Of a stretch of 64,000 nucleotides of DNA, positions 34,946-44,123 are shown piece after piece (the stretch's first letter is position 1; each line of letters starts with the position of its first letter). Origin of the DNA: Clostridium sp. AF37-5 (lineage in GTDB: Bacteria; Bacillota; Clostridia; Lachnospirales; Lachnospiraceae). The notes beneath the pieces were generated by a model. The model did no database searches. It saw only the letters and a list, made by a program, of their open reading frames with translations, and was not told where the DNA came from. The translations under genes were made by a program, and so were the position numbers. The stretch is taken from the NCBI RefSeq assembly GCF_003477605.1, contig NZ_QUDR01000004.1, forward strand, positions 1-64,000, in the 5' to 3' direction.

Positions 34946-36988
34946 TTACTTAGTAAGCAGCATCATAATCTCATTGCTTCGATTAATAAACTCTGTCATC
35001 TTATCTGCCTGCAGTGGCTGATGGCTAATCATTGCCAGATCATAAAGCTGTTTGCAGAACATATCGCTGTGCTCGCCATCTTTGTTCGCCAGCAGATACT
35101 GGACCAAATCATTGTTTGCATTCAGAACAAGTGTCTGTCCGACATCCGGCAGTTCCATACCGCCCATGCCATTTGCGGAATACATCTTCATCATATCCTG
35201 CATCCTTCTGGCCTCTTCAGACAAGGTAATCATAGAAGAAACTTTATCATTTTTCAATTTCTCCACTTTAACCTCTAACTGGTCTTTTCCGGTTGCTTTG
35301 CGGAACAATTCTTTCAAAGTCTCAGTATCTTCTTTCAGTTTTTCCTCATCACCTTCTTCTTTGAAAGCATCCGTCAAATCTGCATCAATTCTCTGGAATT
35401 TCACATCGTCATCGCCGGCTTCCAATGCCGATACAAACGGCTGGTCAATGTTATGAAGAAGAACAACTGCATTCATATCCTGCTCACGGAACATCTTCAC
35501 ATACTGGCTCTGCTGCTGCAAATCGGTAACATAGTAAACAGTCTTCTTTGGTGCCTCTGTCTCTTCTGAAGATTTCTCATCCTCTTTACCTTCTTCAACC
35601 ACTTCTGCTTCCACTTCCGGCTCCGGAATTGTCTCCAAATACTCTTTTAATGTACTGTATTTGTCGTCTAAGTCTTTGAACAAAACATAATCTTTAATTT
35701 TCTCTTTGAACTTCTCATCTTTCAAGCAGCCAAATTTGATAAACGGGCTGATATCATCCCAATATTTCTCGTAATTCTCGCGGTCTGTTTTGCACATACC
35801 GGAAAGTTTATCTGCCACTTTTTTCGTAATATAATCCGAAATCTTCTTCACAAAGCCATCATTTTGCAAGGCACTACGACTTACATTCAATGGCAAATCC
35901 GGGCAGTCAATAACGCCCTTCAACAACATCAGAAATTCCGGAATTACTTCCTTAATATTATCCGCAATAAATACCTGATTGTTGTATAACTTAATCATAC
36001 CTTCAACATTCTCATACTCTAAGTTTACTTTCGGGAAGTACAAGATACCTTTTAAGTTAAACGGATAATCCATATTCAAATGAATCCAGAATAACGGCTC
36101 ACGGTAATCATTAAATACTTTACGGTAAAATGTCTTGTATTCCTCTTCGGTACACTCATTTGGATGTTTTGCCCAAAGTGGGTGCGTATCACTAATGGAT
36201 ACCGGACGTTTCAAAATTTTGGTCTTTTTAACCGGCTCTTTTGCTTCTTCGCCCTCTTTTTTATCGTCTTCTTTCGGCTCTTCTACAATTTCCTCAATCA
36301 CCGTATCTTCATCTGTCACTTCTTCGCTCGGAATCGTCTCGTACTCCGGCTCAGCATTCGCTTTAGTAAGGAAAATTTCAACCGGCATAAAGGAACAATA
36401 TTTATCAAGCACCTCACGAACACGGTATTCGTTGGCAAACTCGTAACTGTCCTCATTTAAATGCAGAATAATCCGGGTACCTACTGTATCTTTATCGGAT
36501 GGTCCCATCTCGAACGTCAAACCACCGTCAGACTCCCAATGAACCGCTTCCGAACCTTCTTTATAAGAAAGGGTATGAATTTCTGCAGAGTCCGCTACCA
36601 TAAATACAGAGTAAAAGCCAAGACCAAAATGTCCGATAATCTGCTCTTCATTTGCTTTATCTTTATATTTTTCCAAGAAATCAGCAGCACCGGAAAAAGC
36701 AATCTGGTTAATATACTCTTTCACTTCGTCTGCCGTCATACCAAGTCCATTATCGGTAAACGTAATTGTTTTATCTTCCGGATTTACTTCCACCTCAATT
36801 TTAGCTTTGTAATCATCCGGCAGAGAAGTCTCACTCATCAGATCTAATTTTTTCAATTTCGTAATCGCATCACAAGCATTACTTACAACCTCGCGGATAA
36901 AAATATCATGGTCTGAATACAGCCATTTCTTAATAATCGGGAATATGTTTTCTGAATTAATCGCTAAATTTCCTTGTTCATTCGTCAT
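34946..36988 (-). CDS. htpG: Molecular chaperone HtpG (Hsp90)
   Basis: 680 residues. N-terminal GHKL ATPase (FIREVVSNACDAITKL, FTDNGLGMT, IGHFGLGFYSVFMVAD), a long acidic Glu/Lys linker (about 215-260), the middle domain and a C-terminal dimerisation domain. A second acidic insert sits near residue 470. Start at 36988 with GGAGG 7 bases away; the TTG at 37003 is rejected. A perfect CIRCE box and promoter lie upstream, so HrcA control is expected; B. subtilis htpG lacks CIRCE. Confidence 0.96.
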   Translation of the reverse strand: MTNEQGNLAINSENIFPIIKKWLYSDHDIFIREVVSNACDAITKLKKLDLMSETSLPDDYKAKIEVEVNPEDKTITFTDNGLGMTADEVKEYINQIAFSGAADFLEKYKDKANEEQIIGHFGLGFYSVFMVADSAEIHTLSYKEGSEAVHWESDGGLTFEMGPSDKDTVGTRIILHLNEDSYEFANEYRVREVLDKYCSFMPVEIFLTKANAEPEYETIPSEEVTDEDTVIEEIVEEPKEDDKKEGEEAKEPVKKTKILKRPVSISDTHPLWAKHPNECTEEEYKTFYRKVFNDYREPLFWIHLNMDYPFNLKGILYFPKVNLEYENVEGMIKLYNNQVFIADNIKEVIPEFLMLLKGVIDCPDLPLNVSRSALQNDGFVKKISDYITKKVADKLSGMCKTDRENYEKYWDDISPFIKFGCLKDEKFKEKIKDYVLFKDLDDKYSTLKEYLETIPEPEVEAEVVEEGKEDEKSSEETEAPKKTVYYVTDLQQQSQYVKMFREQDMNAVVLLHNIDQPFVSALEAGDDDVKFQRIDADLTDAFKEEGDEEKLKEDTETLKELFRKATGKDQLEVKVEKLKNDKVSSMITLSEEARRMQDMMKMYSANGMGGMELPDVGQTLVLNANNDLVQYLLANKDGEHSDMFCKQLYDLAMISHQPLQADKMTEFINRSNEIMMLLTK

Positions 36989-37031
36989 GTTATCAACCTC
37001 CAATTAGTAATTCAATCTTGTTCTAACAGAT

Positions 37032-37060
37032 ATGATAACGCTGTCACAATCGAATGTCAA
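37032..37060 (-). promoter_or_regulatory. Sigma-A promoter of htpG
   Basis: On the minus strand TTGACA, 17 bases, TATCAT, with its -35 end 7 bp from the CIRCE box. Confidence 0.85.
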
Positions 37061-37067
37061 GAAAAAT

Positions 37068-37094
37068 TTAGCACTCATTAAAGTTGAGTGCTAA
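37068..37094. promoter_or_regulatory. CIRCE operator (HrcA site)
   Basis: TTAGCACTC, 9 bases, GAGTGCTAA: a perfect match to the CIRCE heat-shock operator bound by HrcA. It overlaps the last codons and stop of the gene at 37078-37524. Confidence 0.96.
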
Positions 37095-37524
37095 CAATTT
37101 CATGTTTCTTTATAAATTGCAGACAATTGTCATCCCACGCTTCTTGCCCTTTTTTATCCAGAGAAAACTCCTTTTGCATATATCCGGTCACAAACTGAAG
37201 TTTTTCCTTTTCATAGCGGATTTGAATCGAGCCGACATCTCCATTTGGCATGTAATGACAAAAATCAAAAAGCATCTTCTGTGGCACTTTATTTCCTTTT
37301 ATCCACGAAAAAACAAATGTTTTCATCATATTCCATGTAACCAGACCGGTTTCATCTGTCCGTTTTTCATCACTGTCAAACCAATCATCAAAACATCTGC
37401 CGTCAATATGAAACGTGGCAAATGTTGTCACCTCGCAGGAACGCAGATGAAAACGGTCAAACATACTGCCCTGAAACATATGCTGCATAAATTCTTTTAC
37501 GCTGTCAATTTCCAATACAATCAT
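37078..37524 (-). CDS. Conserved uncharacterised protein
   Basis: 148 residues, soluble, no signal peptide or membrane segment, mixed alpha/beta. It resembles uncharacterised proteins of Lachnospiraceae (possibly the DUF5721 group), but I cannot confirm this. Notable stretches are the N-terminal helix MIVLEIDSVKEFMQHMF and the beta-rich TTFATFHIDGRCF. Its stop codon lies inside the CIRCE box of htpG, so the two are tightly packed but htpG has its own promoter. Confidence 0.6.
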   Translation of the reverse strand: MIVLEIDSVKEFMQHMFQGSMFDRFHLRSCEVTTFATFHIDGRCFDDWFDSDEKRTDETGLVTWNMMKTFVFSWIKGNKVPQKMLFDFCHYMPNGDVGSIQIRYEKEKLQFVTGYMQKEFSLDKKGQEAWDDNCLQFIKKHEIVSTQL

Positions 37525-37613
37525 TTCGTATATTATCCTTCCTAACTGCTCATACTAGCATTGTTGCAAAGTAACAAAATTCACTCTATGTAGTGAAAGA
37601 ATGGAGGCCAATT

Positions 37614-37805
37614 ATGCGTGCAGATGAACAAACTTACCGCGAGGTAGCAAAAAACTGTAGTGCCTATGAAGTCAAGGACTGCTGTAGCTGCAGCAACAAA
37701 TCCGGCAATGTCAATGTTTCCTGCGTAACATGTAAACATTTTACGTCTGACAAACATTGTTCTTTGGACTTGTTCGATCCAATCGTGGAAAACCACAATC
37801 TTTAG
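37614..37805 (+). CDS. Small cysteine-rich protein
   Basis: 63 residues with eight cysteines, including CCSCSN, CVTCKHF and HCSLDLFDPI, a pattern suited to binding one or two metal ions. No family recognised beyond that. The ATG at 37614 lies 6 bases after GGAGG. Its stop overlaps the stop of the converging GH13 gene by 3 bases. Confidence 0.7.
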   Translation: MRADEQTYREVAKNCSAYEVKDCCSCSNKSGNVNVSCVTCKHFTSDKHCSLDLFDPIVENHNL

Positions 37806-39658
37806 GCATTTTTATGCCCTTTTGCCGGGATTTTCTTCTTACCGGAAGTCCCGGCAGTTTTTTTAACCGGTACATTCTCAAAAACGGCAATTGAGCGCGG
37901 TGCCAGTTCATATTTCTTTCCATCCACTGCCATTTCCATAGTATTTGAAGTATCAAATACCCGTTTCCATTCTTTATTTTTTTCAATTTCCGGGAGATAA
38001 AATACATGTGGCTCCCAGTGAAAATTAAATGCAAAATACAAGGAATTTCCGCCGTAATAGCCACCGAAAAACAAAACACCAAGTTCCCTGCTATAATAAG
38101 AAAACCTCGCATTCCACGGCTCTACTCCGTGACAGGATACATCCGGTGCACCAAGCCCCTCAGAATCCATACCGGTCAAATACCGTCTGCTCTGATAGAG
38201 AGGATGTTCTTTACGAAACTCAATCAGCTTCTTTACATAGGAAAATAATTCTTTATTTTTCTCTAACAGACTCCAATCAAGCCACGTAATCGCGTTATCC
38301 TGACAATATGCATTATTATTTCCTTTTTGTGTATTTCCAAATTCATCCCCAGCTAAAATTCTAGGCGATGCCATACCAAGCATAAGCATAAGAAATGCAT
38401 TTCGTTCCTGACTGGCACGTTTTTCACGGACTTCTTTTTTTCTCGAAGGTCCTTCTGCCCCACAATTCCAGCTGTAGTTATACTCTGTTCCATCGAGATT
38501 CTTTTCTCCGTTTGCCTCGTTATGCTTCACATCATAAGACACCAAATCCCGCAGAGTAAATCCGTTATGCCCGGTAATCGAGTGAACCATGGCAACTCCT
38601 TTTTTCTGCTCGCGGAATTGATAATAAAAATCCTCAACCTGTCCTTCATCACTTTTTAGAAAACGTCTTGCCGTCACCAAAAAACGGTCATTCATCTCGC
38701 AGAACATTTCCTGACCGGCTTCATAGCCACATTCATCCCAGTGATAACCAAATAATTTCAAATGGGATAGAACCGGGTCCTGTCGCAGCCATTCAACAGA
38801 CACACACTCCTGATTAAACCGAAAACCGTCGATATGAAAACGCAGTGCATAATACCGCATACAAGTCAGCATAAATTCAGGCGAAACATCCTTAAAATAA
38901 AAATCCATCACCACGTTCATCCCCTGTGAATGAACTGCTTTAATCAGCTTCTGAAACTCCTTTGCCTGTTCACCCTCTTTTGCTGCATAACCAGCCTTCG
39001 GGGCAAAATAAAACGCATCCTCTGTATAGCCCCAGTAATTAACTTTCTTTAAATCCACGCCATTTTCATCATGCATACATTCATTAAAATCATATGCCGG
39101 CATGAGTAACAGCGTATTTACCCCTAAATCTTTCAAATAAGAAAGCTTTTCCTCCATACCGGAAAATGTACCCGGATTTTTTACATTTGACGACTTATGT
39201 TTCGTAAATCCACGGACGTGGCATTGATATAAAATCATATCACGCGCCGGAATCTTTTTCCAATTTTCTCCTGTCCAGTCAAAATCCTGAAAATCAAAAC
39301 AAGCTCTCACTTTTCCCTGACGTCTGCCAAAGTACTCTCTTCCGGTAATCATTCTGGCATAAGAATCGCAAAAAGTTTCACCATCTGCCACAAAAAAATA
39401 AGGCATTCCCTGAAGCCTGTCTGCCAAATTCTCCGCTTGTAAGACAACTGTAAAATAATCTTCCATCCCGCATATTTTCGCCGGATACATCGGAAACAGT
39501 TTCCGCTTCCCCTCTGCTATGACTGCCAACTGACATTTCTTCGCTTTTGGCCGCCAGACAGAAACCAAAACCTCATTTTCATTCTGTCTTCTGACACCGC
39601 ATGAAAATTCCTGCTGCATCTCATATGGTCTTGTCTTTATCATCTCGAATAATGTCAT
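37802..39658 (-). CDS. GH13 isoamylase/GlgX-type protein with catalytic residues replaced
   Basis: 618 residues. N-terminal CBM48-like domain (about 12-100), then the (beta/alpha)8 barrel of the debranching branch of GH13, then a C-terminal beta domain ending in a Lys-rich tail. The four GH13 motifs can be aligned but are altered: motif I VVMDFYFKDV (249-258) lacks the N-H pair, motif II GFRFN has Asn282 where the nucleophile Asp belongs, motif III LFGYHWDEC has Tyr305 in place of the acid Glu of AEPWD, and motif IV GHNGFTL has Asn365 in place of the transition-state Asp. The fold core (DGTEYNYSWNCG, AGDEFGNTQKGNNNAY) is well kept. So it is probably not a hydrolase; it may bind glycogen or regulate other enzymes. 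Confidence 0.85.
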   Translation of the reverse strand: MTLFEMIKTRPYEMQQEFSCGVRRQNENEVLVSVWRPKAKKCQLAVIAEGKRKLFPMYPAKICGMEDYFTVVLQAENLADRLQGMPYFFVADGETFCDSYARMITGREYFGRRQGKVRACFDFQDFDWTGENWKKIPARDMILYQCHVRGFTKHKSSNVKNPGTFSGMEEKLSYLKDLGVNTLLLMPAYDFNECMHDENGVDLKKVNYWGYTEDAFYFAPKAGYAAKEGEQAKEFQKLIKAVHSQGMNVVMDFYFKDVSPEFMLTCMRYYALRFHIDGFRFNQECVSVEWLRQDPVLSHLKLFGYHWDECGYEAGQEMFCEMNDRFLVTARRFLKSDEGQVEDFYYQFREQKKGVAMVHSITGHNGFTLRDLVSYDVKHNEANGEKNLDGTEYNYSWNCGAEGPSRKKEVREKRASQERNAFLMLMLGMASPRILAGDEFGNTQKGNNNAYCQDNAITWLDWSLLEKNKELFSYVKKLIEFRKEHPLYQSRRYLTGMDSEGLGAPDVSCHGVEPWNARFSYYSRELGVLFFGGYYGGNSLYFAFNFHWEPHVFYLPEIEKNKEWKRVFDTSNTMEMAVDGKKYELAPRSIAVFENVPVKKTAGTSGKKKIPAKGHKNA

Positions 39659-39715
39659 GCAATCCTTCCTCCGTAATTTCTAAAACAATTCGTCCAAATT
39701 AAGAACTTTTCTTTT

Positions 39716-39744
39716 ATTATACCGAAAAAGAGTGGAAGTAACAA
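39716..39744 (-). promoter_or_regulatory. Sigma-A promoter of the GH13 gene
   Basis: On the minus strand TTGTTA, 17 bases, TATAAT, about 58 bp before the start. Confidence 0.75.
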
Positions 39745-39807
39745 GAAAAATATGATAAAATAGAAGTCGACACAAATAATCTACAAATCTGGGAAAGGAG
39801 ATTTTTT

Positions 39808-40452
39808 ATGTTATTAGACAGAGAATACAAAGTACCTTCCAAAACGAACAGCAAAATTAATTTAAAAGTCGTTCCGGGACATTTTGCAACGACATCTTCA
39901 CACATTAATTTTTATATGGATATGACCACCTTAAAAGTTCGCCAAAAGGAAGCTTATGAAGTAGCAAGAGAAATGGCAAAAGAATACCAGTACAGCAAAC
40001 CGATTGACACCATCGTATGCATGGACGGCTGTGAAATCATCGGTGCCTGCTTAGCAGAAGAACTGAACAAAAACGGTATTATGTCATTAAACCAGCATGA
40101 CAGTCTGTATGTCATTACACCGGAGTTTGACGGAAACGGACAGATGATTTTCCGCGACAACTTACAGCCGATGGTAAGAGGAAAGAACATACTTCTTCTT
40201 TTAGCATCCGCAACAACCGGACGTACCATCGCCAGAAGTCTGGAGTGCATTCAGTACTACGGCGGTATCATTCAAGGCATTTCAGCAATTTTCAGCGCAG
40301 CAAAAGAAATTTACGGTGAGCCTGTCCACTGCATCTTCTCAACAGAGGATTTGCCGGACTATAACACCTTCACACCAAGTGAATGTCCACACTGCAAAAA
40401 CAAAGAAAAAATCGATGCGATTGTAAACGGATTCGGATATTCCGAACTGTAA
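39808..40452 (+). CDS. Phosphoribosyltransferase-like protein (orotate PRTase-related)
   Basis: 214 residues with the type I PRTase fold: VCMDGCEIIGACLAEEL in the PP-loop region and ILLLLASATTGRTIARSL (128-145) where the PRPP loop should be. Normal PRTases have two acidic residues before the TTGRT loop (as in VDDVLTTGGT); here they are Ala133-Ser134, although TTGRT itself is kept. The C-terminus has a CPHC pair. Catalysis of a normal PRTase reaction is therefore doubtful; it could bind a nucleotide as a sensor, as known for some PRTase-fold regulators. Divergent from the GH13 gene, AAAGGAG before the ATG, own terminator. Confidence 0.7.
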   Translation: MLLDREYKVPSKTNSKINLKVVPGHFATTSSHINFYMDMTTLKVRQKEAYEVAREMAKEYQYSKPIDTIVCMDGCEIIGACLAEELNKNGIMSLNQHDSLYVITPEFDGNGQMIFRDNLQPMVRGKNILLLLASATTGRTIARSLECIQYYGGIIQGISAIFSAAKEIYGEPVHCIFSTEDLPDYNTFTPSECPHCKNKEKIDAIVNGFGYSEL

Positions 40453-40463
40453 ATCGTACATAA

Positions 40464-40515
40464 TAAAAACGGTAAATCAACGGAAATAGGTTTCCTAGAT
40501 GATTTACCGTTTTTT
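40464..40515. terminator. Bidirectional terminator between the PRTase-like gene and pepD
   Basis: AAAACGGTAAATCA and TGATTTACCGTTTT form a 14-bp stem flanked by A- and T-runs; it serves both converging genes. Confidence 0.92.
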
Positions 40516-40516
40516 G

Positions 40517-41968
40517 TCATTTCAACTGTTTCAATATTTCAAGCAGATATTCCCACGTTCGTTTCACGCTTTCCACATCCATACTCTCTTTCGGCGTGTG
40601 GATATCTTTCATATCCGGTCCAAACGAGACACAGTCAAGTCCCGGTATTTTCCCGGCAAAAATACCACATTCCACCCCTGCATGAAGTGCCTCCACAATA
40701 GGTTCTCTGCCATATTGCTCTTCAAATATCCGGCACATCAAATCACGCAGCGGTGAATTTTCCAGATACTCCCATGCCGGATAATCTCCATTTGTGGTAA
40801 CCGTGCCGCCTAATGTTTTTGTCAGACAGGCAATCCTTTCAAGCAGCGCCCGCTTTTCCGACTCCACACTGCTTCGCACCGAAAATGACAGTGAAACATG
40901 GTCTCTCTCCGTCTTCATAATTCCTAAATTTAACGAAGTCTGAACAAGTCCTTTCATTTGAAAACTCATCTTCTGAATTCCTCCCGGCAGACAAAGAAGG
41001 GCGGTAATCATCTTATCCGCAGAATCTTTCGTCATTGCCAATTCTTTTTCTACGATTGTAGTCTTCTTTACTTCCACCAAAATCAATGGGTCTGTTTCCA
41101 AAAACTCATGTTTTATTTCAGAGGAAATCTCAGCAATCTTAGTATTGATTTCAGGCTGCCATTTTTCCGGACATACAATAACTGCTTCTGCCTGTCTCGG
41201 AATGGCATTATCTTTCAACCCACCATTTAATGAACACAGAGAAAATGGAATTTCTTTATGCAGTTCATAGAGAGCCCTTCCTAATATCTGACAGGCATTG
41301 GCGCGCCCCTTATCAATTTCAACACCGGAATGGCCTCCCATTAAACCACTGACAGAAATAACGTATTTCTCCCCATCGCCTGTCTCAAAGGAAAGTGGAA
41401 GTTCCACCTGCGCTGTCACACCACCGGCACAGCTGACTAACAAATGCCCCTCATCTTCGGAATCCAAATTCAACATCGTTTTTGCACGAAGAGGTGAAGT
41501 ATCCAAAGCTGTGGCACCTAACATTCCGATTTCTTCATCTACCGTAAGCACAATCTCCAACGGCGGGTGTGGATATTCATCCGTCTCCAATAAAGCAAGA
41601 GCATACGCAACGGCAATACCGTCATCTCCCCCAAGCGTTGTTTTTTCTGCTGTCACAATGCCATCTTCCACCTGCAGACAAAGTCCATCCGTCTCAAAAT
41701 CAATGTCACAGCCCTCTTCTTTTTCACAGACCATATCCAAATGCCCCTGCAGCATAACCGGAGCCGAATTCTCATATCCTTTTATGCCGTCTTTCCATAT
41801 TATCACATTGTTATATTCATCCTGCAAATAAGTAAGGTGATGCTCTTTTGCAAAAGAAACACAATAATCACTGATTTTTTTCGTATTTCCCGAACCATGC
41901 GGTATGCCACAGATTTCTTCAAAATAATGCATCACACGTGCCGGTTCTAATGCTCCCAAAACACTCAT
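40517..41968 (-). CDS. pepD: Aminoacyl-histidine dipeptidase (PepD, M20 family)
   Basis: 483 residues. M20 di-zinc metallopeptidase with QGHLDMV (first His ligand), TLGGDDGIAVAYAL (bridging Asp), TVDEEIGMLGA (catalytic and ligand Glu), LNLDSEDEG, a dimerisation insert starting at GGHSGVEID, and the final His in DMKDIHTPKESM. Cytosolic breakdown of dipeptides such as Xaa-His. Starts at 41968 with AAGGAGG 8 bases away. Stop lies right at the shared terminator. Confidence 0.94.
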   Translation of the reverse strand: MSVLGALEPARVMHYFEEICGIPHGSGNTKKISDYCVSFAKEHHLTYLQDEYNNVIIWKDGIKGYENSAPVMLQGHLDMVCEKEEGCDIDFETDGLCLQVEDGIVTAEKTTLGGDDGIAVAYALALLETDEYPHPPLEIVLTVDEEIGMLGATALDTSPLRAKTMLNLDSEDEGHLLVSCAGGVTAQVELPLSFETGDGEKYVISVSGLMGGHSGVEIDKGRANACQILGRALYELHKEIPFSLCSLNGGLKDNAIPRQAEAVIVCPEKWQPEINTKIAEISSEIKHEFLETDPLILVEVKKTTIVEKELAMTKDSADKMITALLCLPGGIQKMSFQMKGLVQTSLNLGIMKTERDHVSLSFSVRSSVESEKRALLERIACLTKTLGGTVTTNGDYPAWEYLENSPLRDLMCRIFEEQYGREPIVEALHAGVECGIFAGKIPGLDCVSFGPDMKDIHTPKESMDVESVKRTWEYLLEILKQLK

Positions 41969-42009
41969 TGTCAATTCCTCCTTGCTCTGTGTAAACTTTT
42001 TTCACTTCT

Positions 42010-42038
42010 ATTGTATGAATCCACATTCTCTGTGTCAA
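42010..42038 (-). promoter_or_regulatory. Sigma-A promoter of pepD
   Basis: On the minus strand TTGACA, 17 bases, TACAAT. Confidence 0.88.
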
Positions 42039-42042
42039 GCAA

Positions 42043-42071
42043 TTGTAATTTACCCAAAAAGGTGCTAAACT
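42043..42071 (+). promoter_or_regulatory. Sigma-A promoter of tyrA
   Basis: TTGTAA, 17 bases, TAAACT. The two divergent promoters lie back to back, 4 bp apart. Confidence 0.7.
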
Positions 42072-42110
42072 ATGTTTATTAACTTTGCAAAGAATGGAGA
42101 TTATTATGCT

Positions 42111-43214
42111 ATGAAACATTTAGAACTTGGCTTTGTCGGATTTGGACTCATTGGCGGTTCCATCGCAAGATCACTCAAAAAACAAAATGAGGATGTGTCC
42201 GTACACGTCTATTCCAGAAGAAAAAATCCGGCACTTGATGAGGGCATGGCGGAAGGAATTATTGATTCTATCTGGTATGAAATTGATGAGCGTTTTTCCA
42301 CCTGCGACATCATTTTTCTCTGTGCGCCGGTTCTAAAAAATACAGACTATCTGTCCGTCTTAAAACCGCTGTTGAAACCTGGCTGCATTCTTACCGATGT
42401 TGGAAGTGTAAAGGGAAATATCTGCAAAAAGGCAGCCGAACTTGGACTTAGCCGCCAGTTTATCGGCGGACACCCAATGGCCGGTTCCGAAAAAACGGGG
42501 TTCGAAAATTCCACTGATATTTTGTTGGAAAATGCATACTATTTATTGACACCATTTGAGGAGACGCCGTTAGAAAACTTGTCTCTGTTAAAAGAATTGG
42601 TAGCAAAAACCGGTGCAAACTGTGTCGTTTTATCACCATCGGAACATGATAAAATCACTGCTGCCATCAGCCATGTGCCACACATTATCGCCGTTTCCCT
42701 GGTTAATATGGTTCGCACAAGTGACAACGAGGAACAGAATATGAAAGCATTTGCCGCCGGCGGTTTCAAAGATATTACAAGAATTGCCTCGTCCTCTCCA
42801 CAGATGTGGCAGGATATTTGCTTAGCAAACAGCGAAAGCATTGATTATTTTCTCTCCCATTTCGAAAAGCAGATTGAAGATTTCCGCCACATGATAGCAG
42901 AAAAAGACGGTGCTTCCATTCAGGACGAATTTCACACAGCAGGCGACTACAGGGATTCCATCCCGGCAAAGAAAAGCAGTGTAATTGCCCGTTCGTATGA
43001 TTTATTCATAAACATCGATGACCGTGCCGGCGCCATTGCCACAATCGCCACGATTCTGTCCGTGAACGGCATCAGCATCAAAAATATCGGCATCATTCAT
43101 AACCGTGAATATGTAGATGGTGTTATGAAACTGGAACTTTACAAAGAAGATGATGAGAAAAAAGCAAGAGAGCTTTTAATCCAGAATCGATATGATATTG
43201 TGGATAGGGATTAA
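42111..43214 (+). CDS. tyrA: Prephenate dehydrogenase with ACT domain
   Basis: 367 residues. NAD-binding GFVGFGLIGGSIARSL at the N-terminus, LTDVGSVKGN, FIGGHPMAGSEKTGFE (prephenate site) and a C-terminal ACT domain (about 295-367; DRAGAIATIATILSVNGISI) for likely tyrosine feedback. Converts prephenate to 4-hydroxyphenylpyruvate. Start at 42111 (MKHLELGF) fits the family; thirteen upstream in-frame codons overlap the ribosome site. Stop lies 3 bp from the converging lipid kinase stop. Confidence 0.94.
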   Translation: MKHLELGFVGFGLIGGSIARSLKKQNEDVSVHVYSRRKNPALDEGMAEGIIDSIWYEIDERFSTCDIIFLCAPVLKNTDYLSVLKPLLKPGCILTDVGSVKGNICKKAAELGLSRQFIGGHPMAGSEKTGFENSTDILLENAYYLLTPFEETPLENLSLLKELVAKTGANCVVLSPSEHDKITAAISHVPHIIAVSLVNMVRTSDNEEQNMKAFAAGGFKDITRIASSSPQMWQDICLANSESIDYFLSHFEKQIEDFRHMIAEKDGASIQDEFHTAGDYRDSIPAKKSSVIARSYDLFINIDDRAGAIATIATILSVNGISIKNIGIIHNREYVDGVMKLELYKEDDEKKARELLIQNRYDIVDRD

Positions 43215-43217
43215 CAC

Positions 43218-44111
43218 CTATCCACAAAAATAAGTAATTGCCTGCGGATGATTTTGAATCACCGCTTTTTTATGTTTTCCACCATTTTCCCCATCCAGCG
43301 TATACGCTAACGCTTCCTTACAACTGATTTCCACATGGGAACTGTGTATCACCTTCACATGCGAATTTGCCTTTCCGTGCAGTAAAAATGCCATTACCTG
43401 ATTCAACTCAATCGGATTTTTCGGTGTTTTCACAAAAATCCCATCAAGCAGACCATCTTTTAAACTGACACTGTTTTTCTTATATAATTTTAATCCTGCT
43501 ACCGATTTTGCATTTGTCACCATACCAAGAATACAATCCTGCTCCCAAGCTTCCAAATCTGTCTGCACCTTTATATGATAACTTTTAGTTTTTCCCAACT
43601 TTACCGCACCATCTAAAATATAGGCCGTCTTTCCAAACAAGTTTTTCGTCGCCTGTGGTGTTTCATAAGAAACCGAGGTAAAAGCTCCAAATGCCGCTAC
43701 ATAGGAAAAGAAATTACCGTTCATGTCCCCGACATCATAAGCATCCTTTTTGTCCCCCACCGCAATCTGTGCACAGGGAATCACTCGTTTTGGCAGCCTG
43801 ATACTATTTGCAAAATCATTCACCGTTCCGGTTGGAATATAACCACAGGCCGGACGCATATCGGGTGGCAAAGCCATCAAGCCATGAATCACCTCATGCA
43901 GTGTACCATCGCCGCCGCTGCATATCACACGGTCACAGCCGATTCCCTTTTGTATAATATATTCGGCTGCATCTCCAGCCTTCTGTGTTGCCGCAATCGA
44001 AACATCCCACTGTCTTTTCATCATCAAATCTATGATATCGGCAAGTTTGTTCCGCAAAGTCCCCTTTCCGGCACGCGGATTATAAACGAATAACACCTTT
44101 TCTTTTTCCAT
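43218..44111 (-). CDS. Diacylglycerol/lipid kinase family protein
   Basis: 297 residues. VFVYNPRAGKG-type start (LFVYNPRAGKG), SGGDGTLHEVIHGL nucleotide motif, GYIPTGTVNDFA and a beta-rich C-terminal domain with LDGEN are the DAGK catalytic pattern (DgkB/YegS/BmrU group). Phosphorylates diacylglycerol or a related lipid at the membrane surface. 12 bp after queA in the same direction, so probably cotranscribed. Confidence 0.88.
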   Translation of the reverse strand: MEKEKVLFVYNPRAGKGTLRNKLADIIDLMMKRQWDVSIAATQKAGDAAEYIIQKGIGCDRVICSGGDGTLHEVIHGLMALPPDMRPACGYIPTGTVNDFANSIRLPKRVIPCAQIAVGDKKDAYDVGDMNGNFFSYVAAFGAFTSVSYETPQATKNLFGKTAYILDGAVKLGKTKSYHIKVQTDLEAWEQDCILGMVTNAKSVAGLKLYKKNSVSLKDGLLDGIFVKTPKNPIELNQVMAFLLHGKANSHVKVIHSSHVEISCKEALAYTLDGENGGKHKKAVIQNHPQAITYFCG

Positions 44112-44123
44112 AAAAACCCCTCA

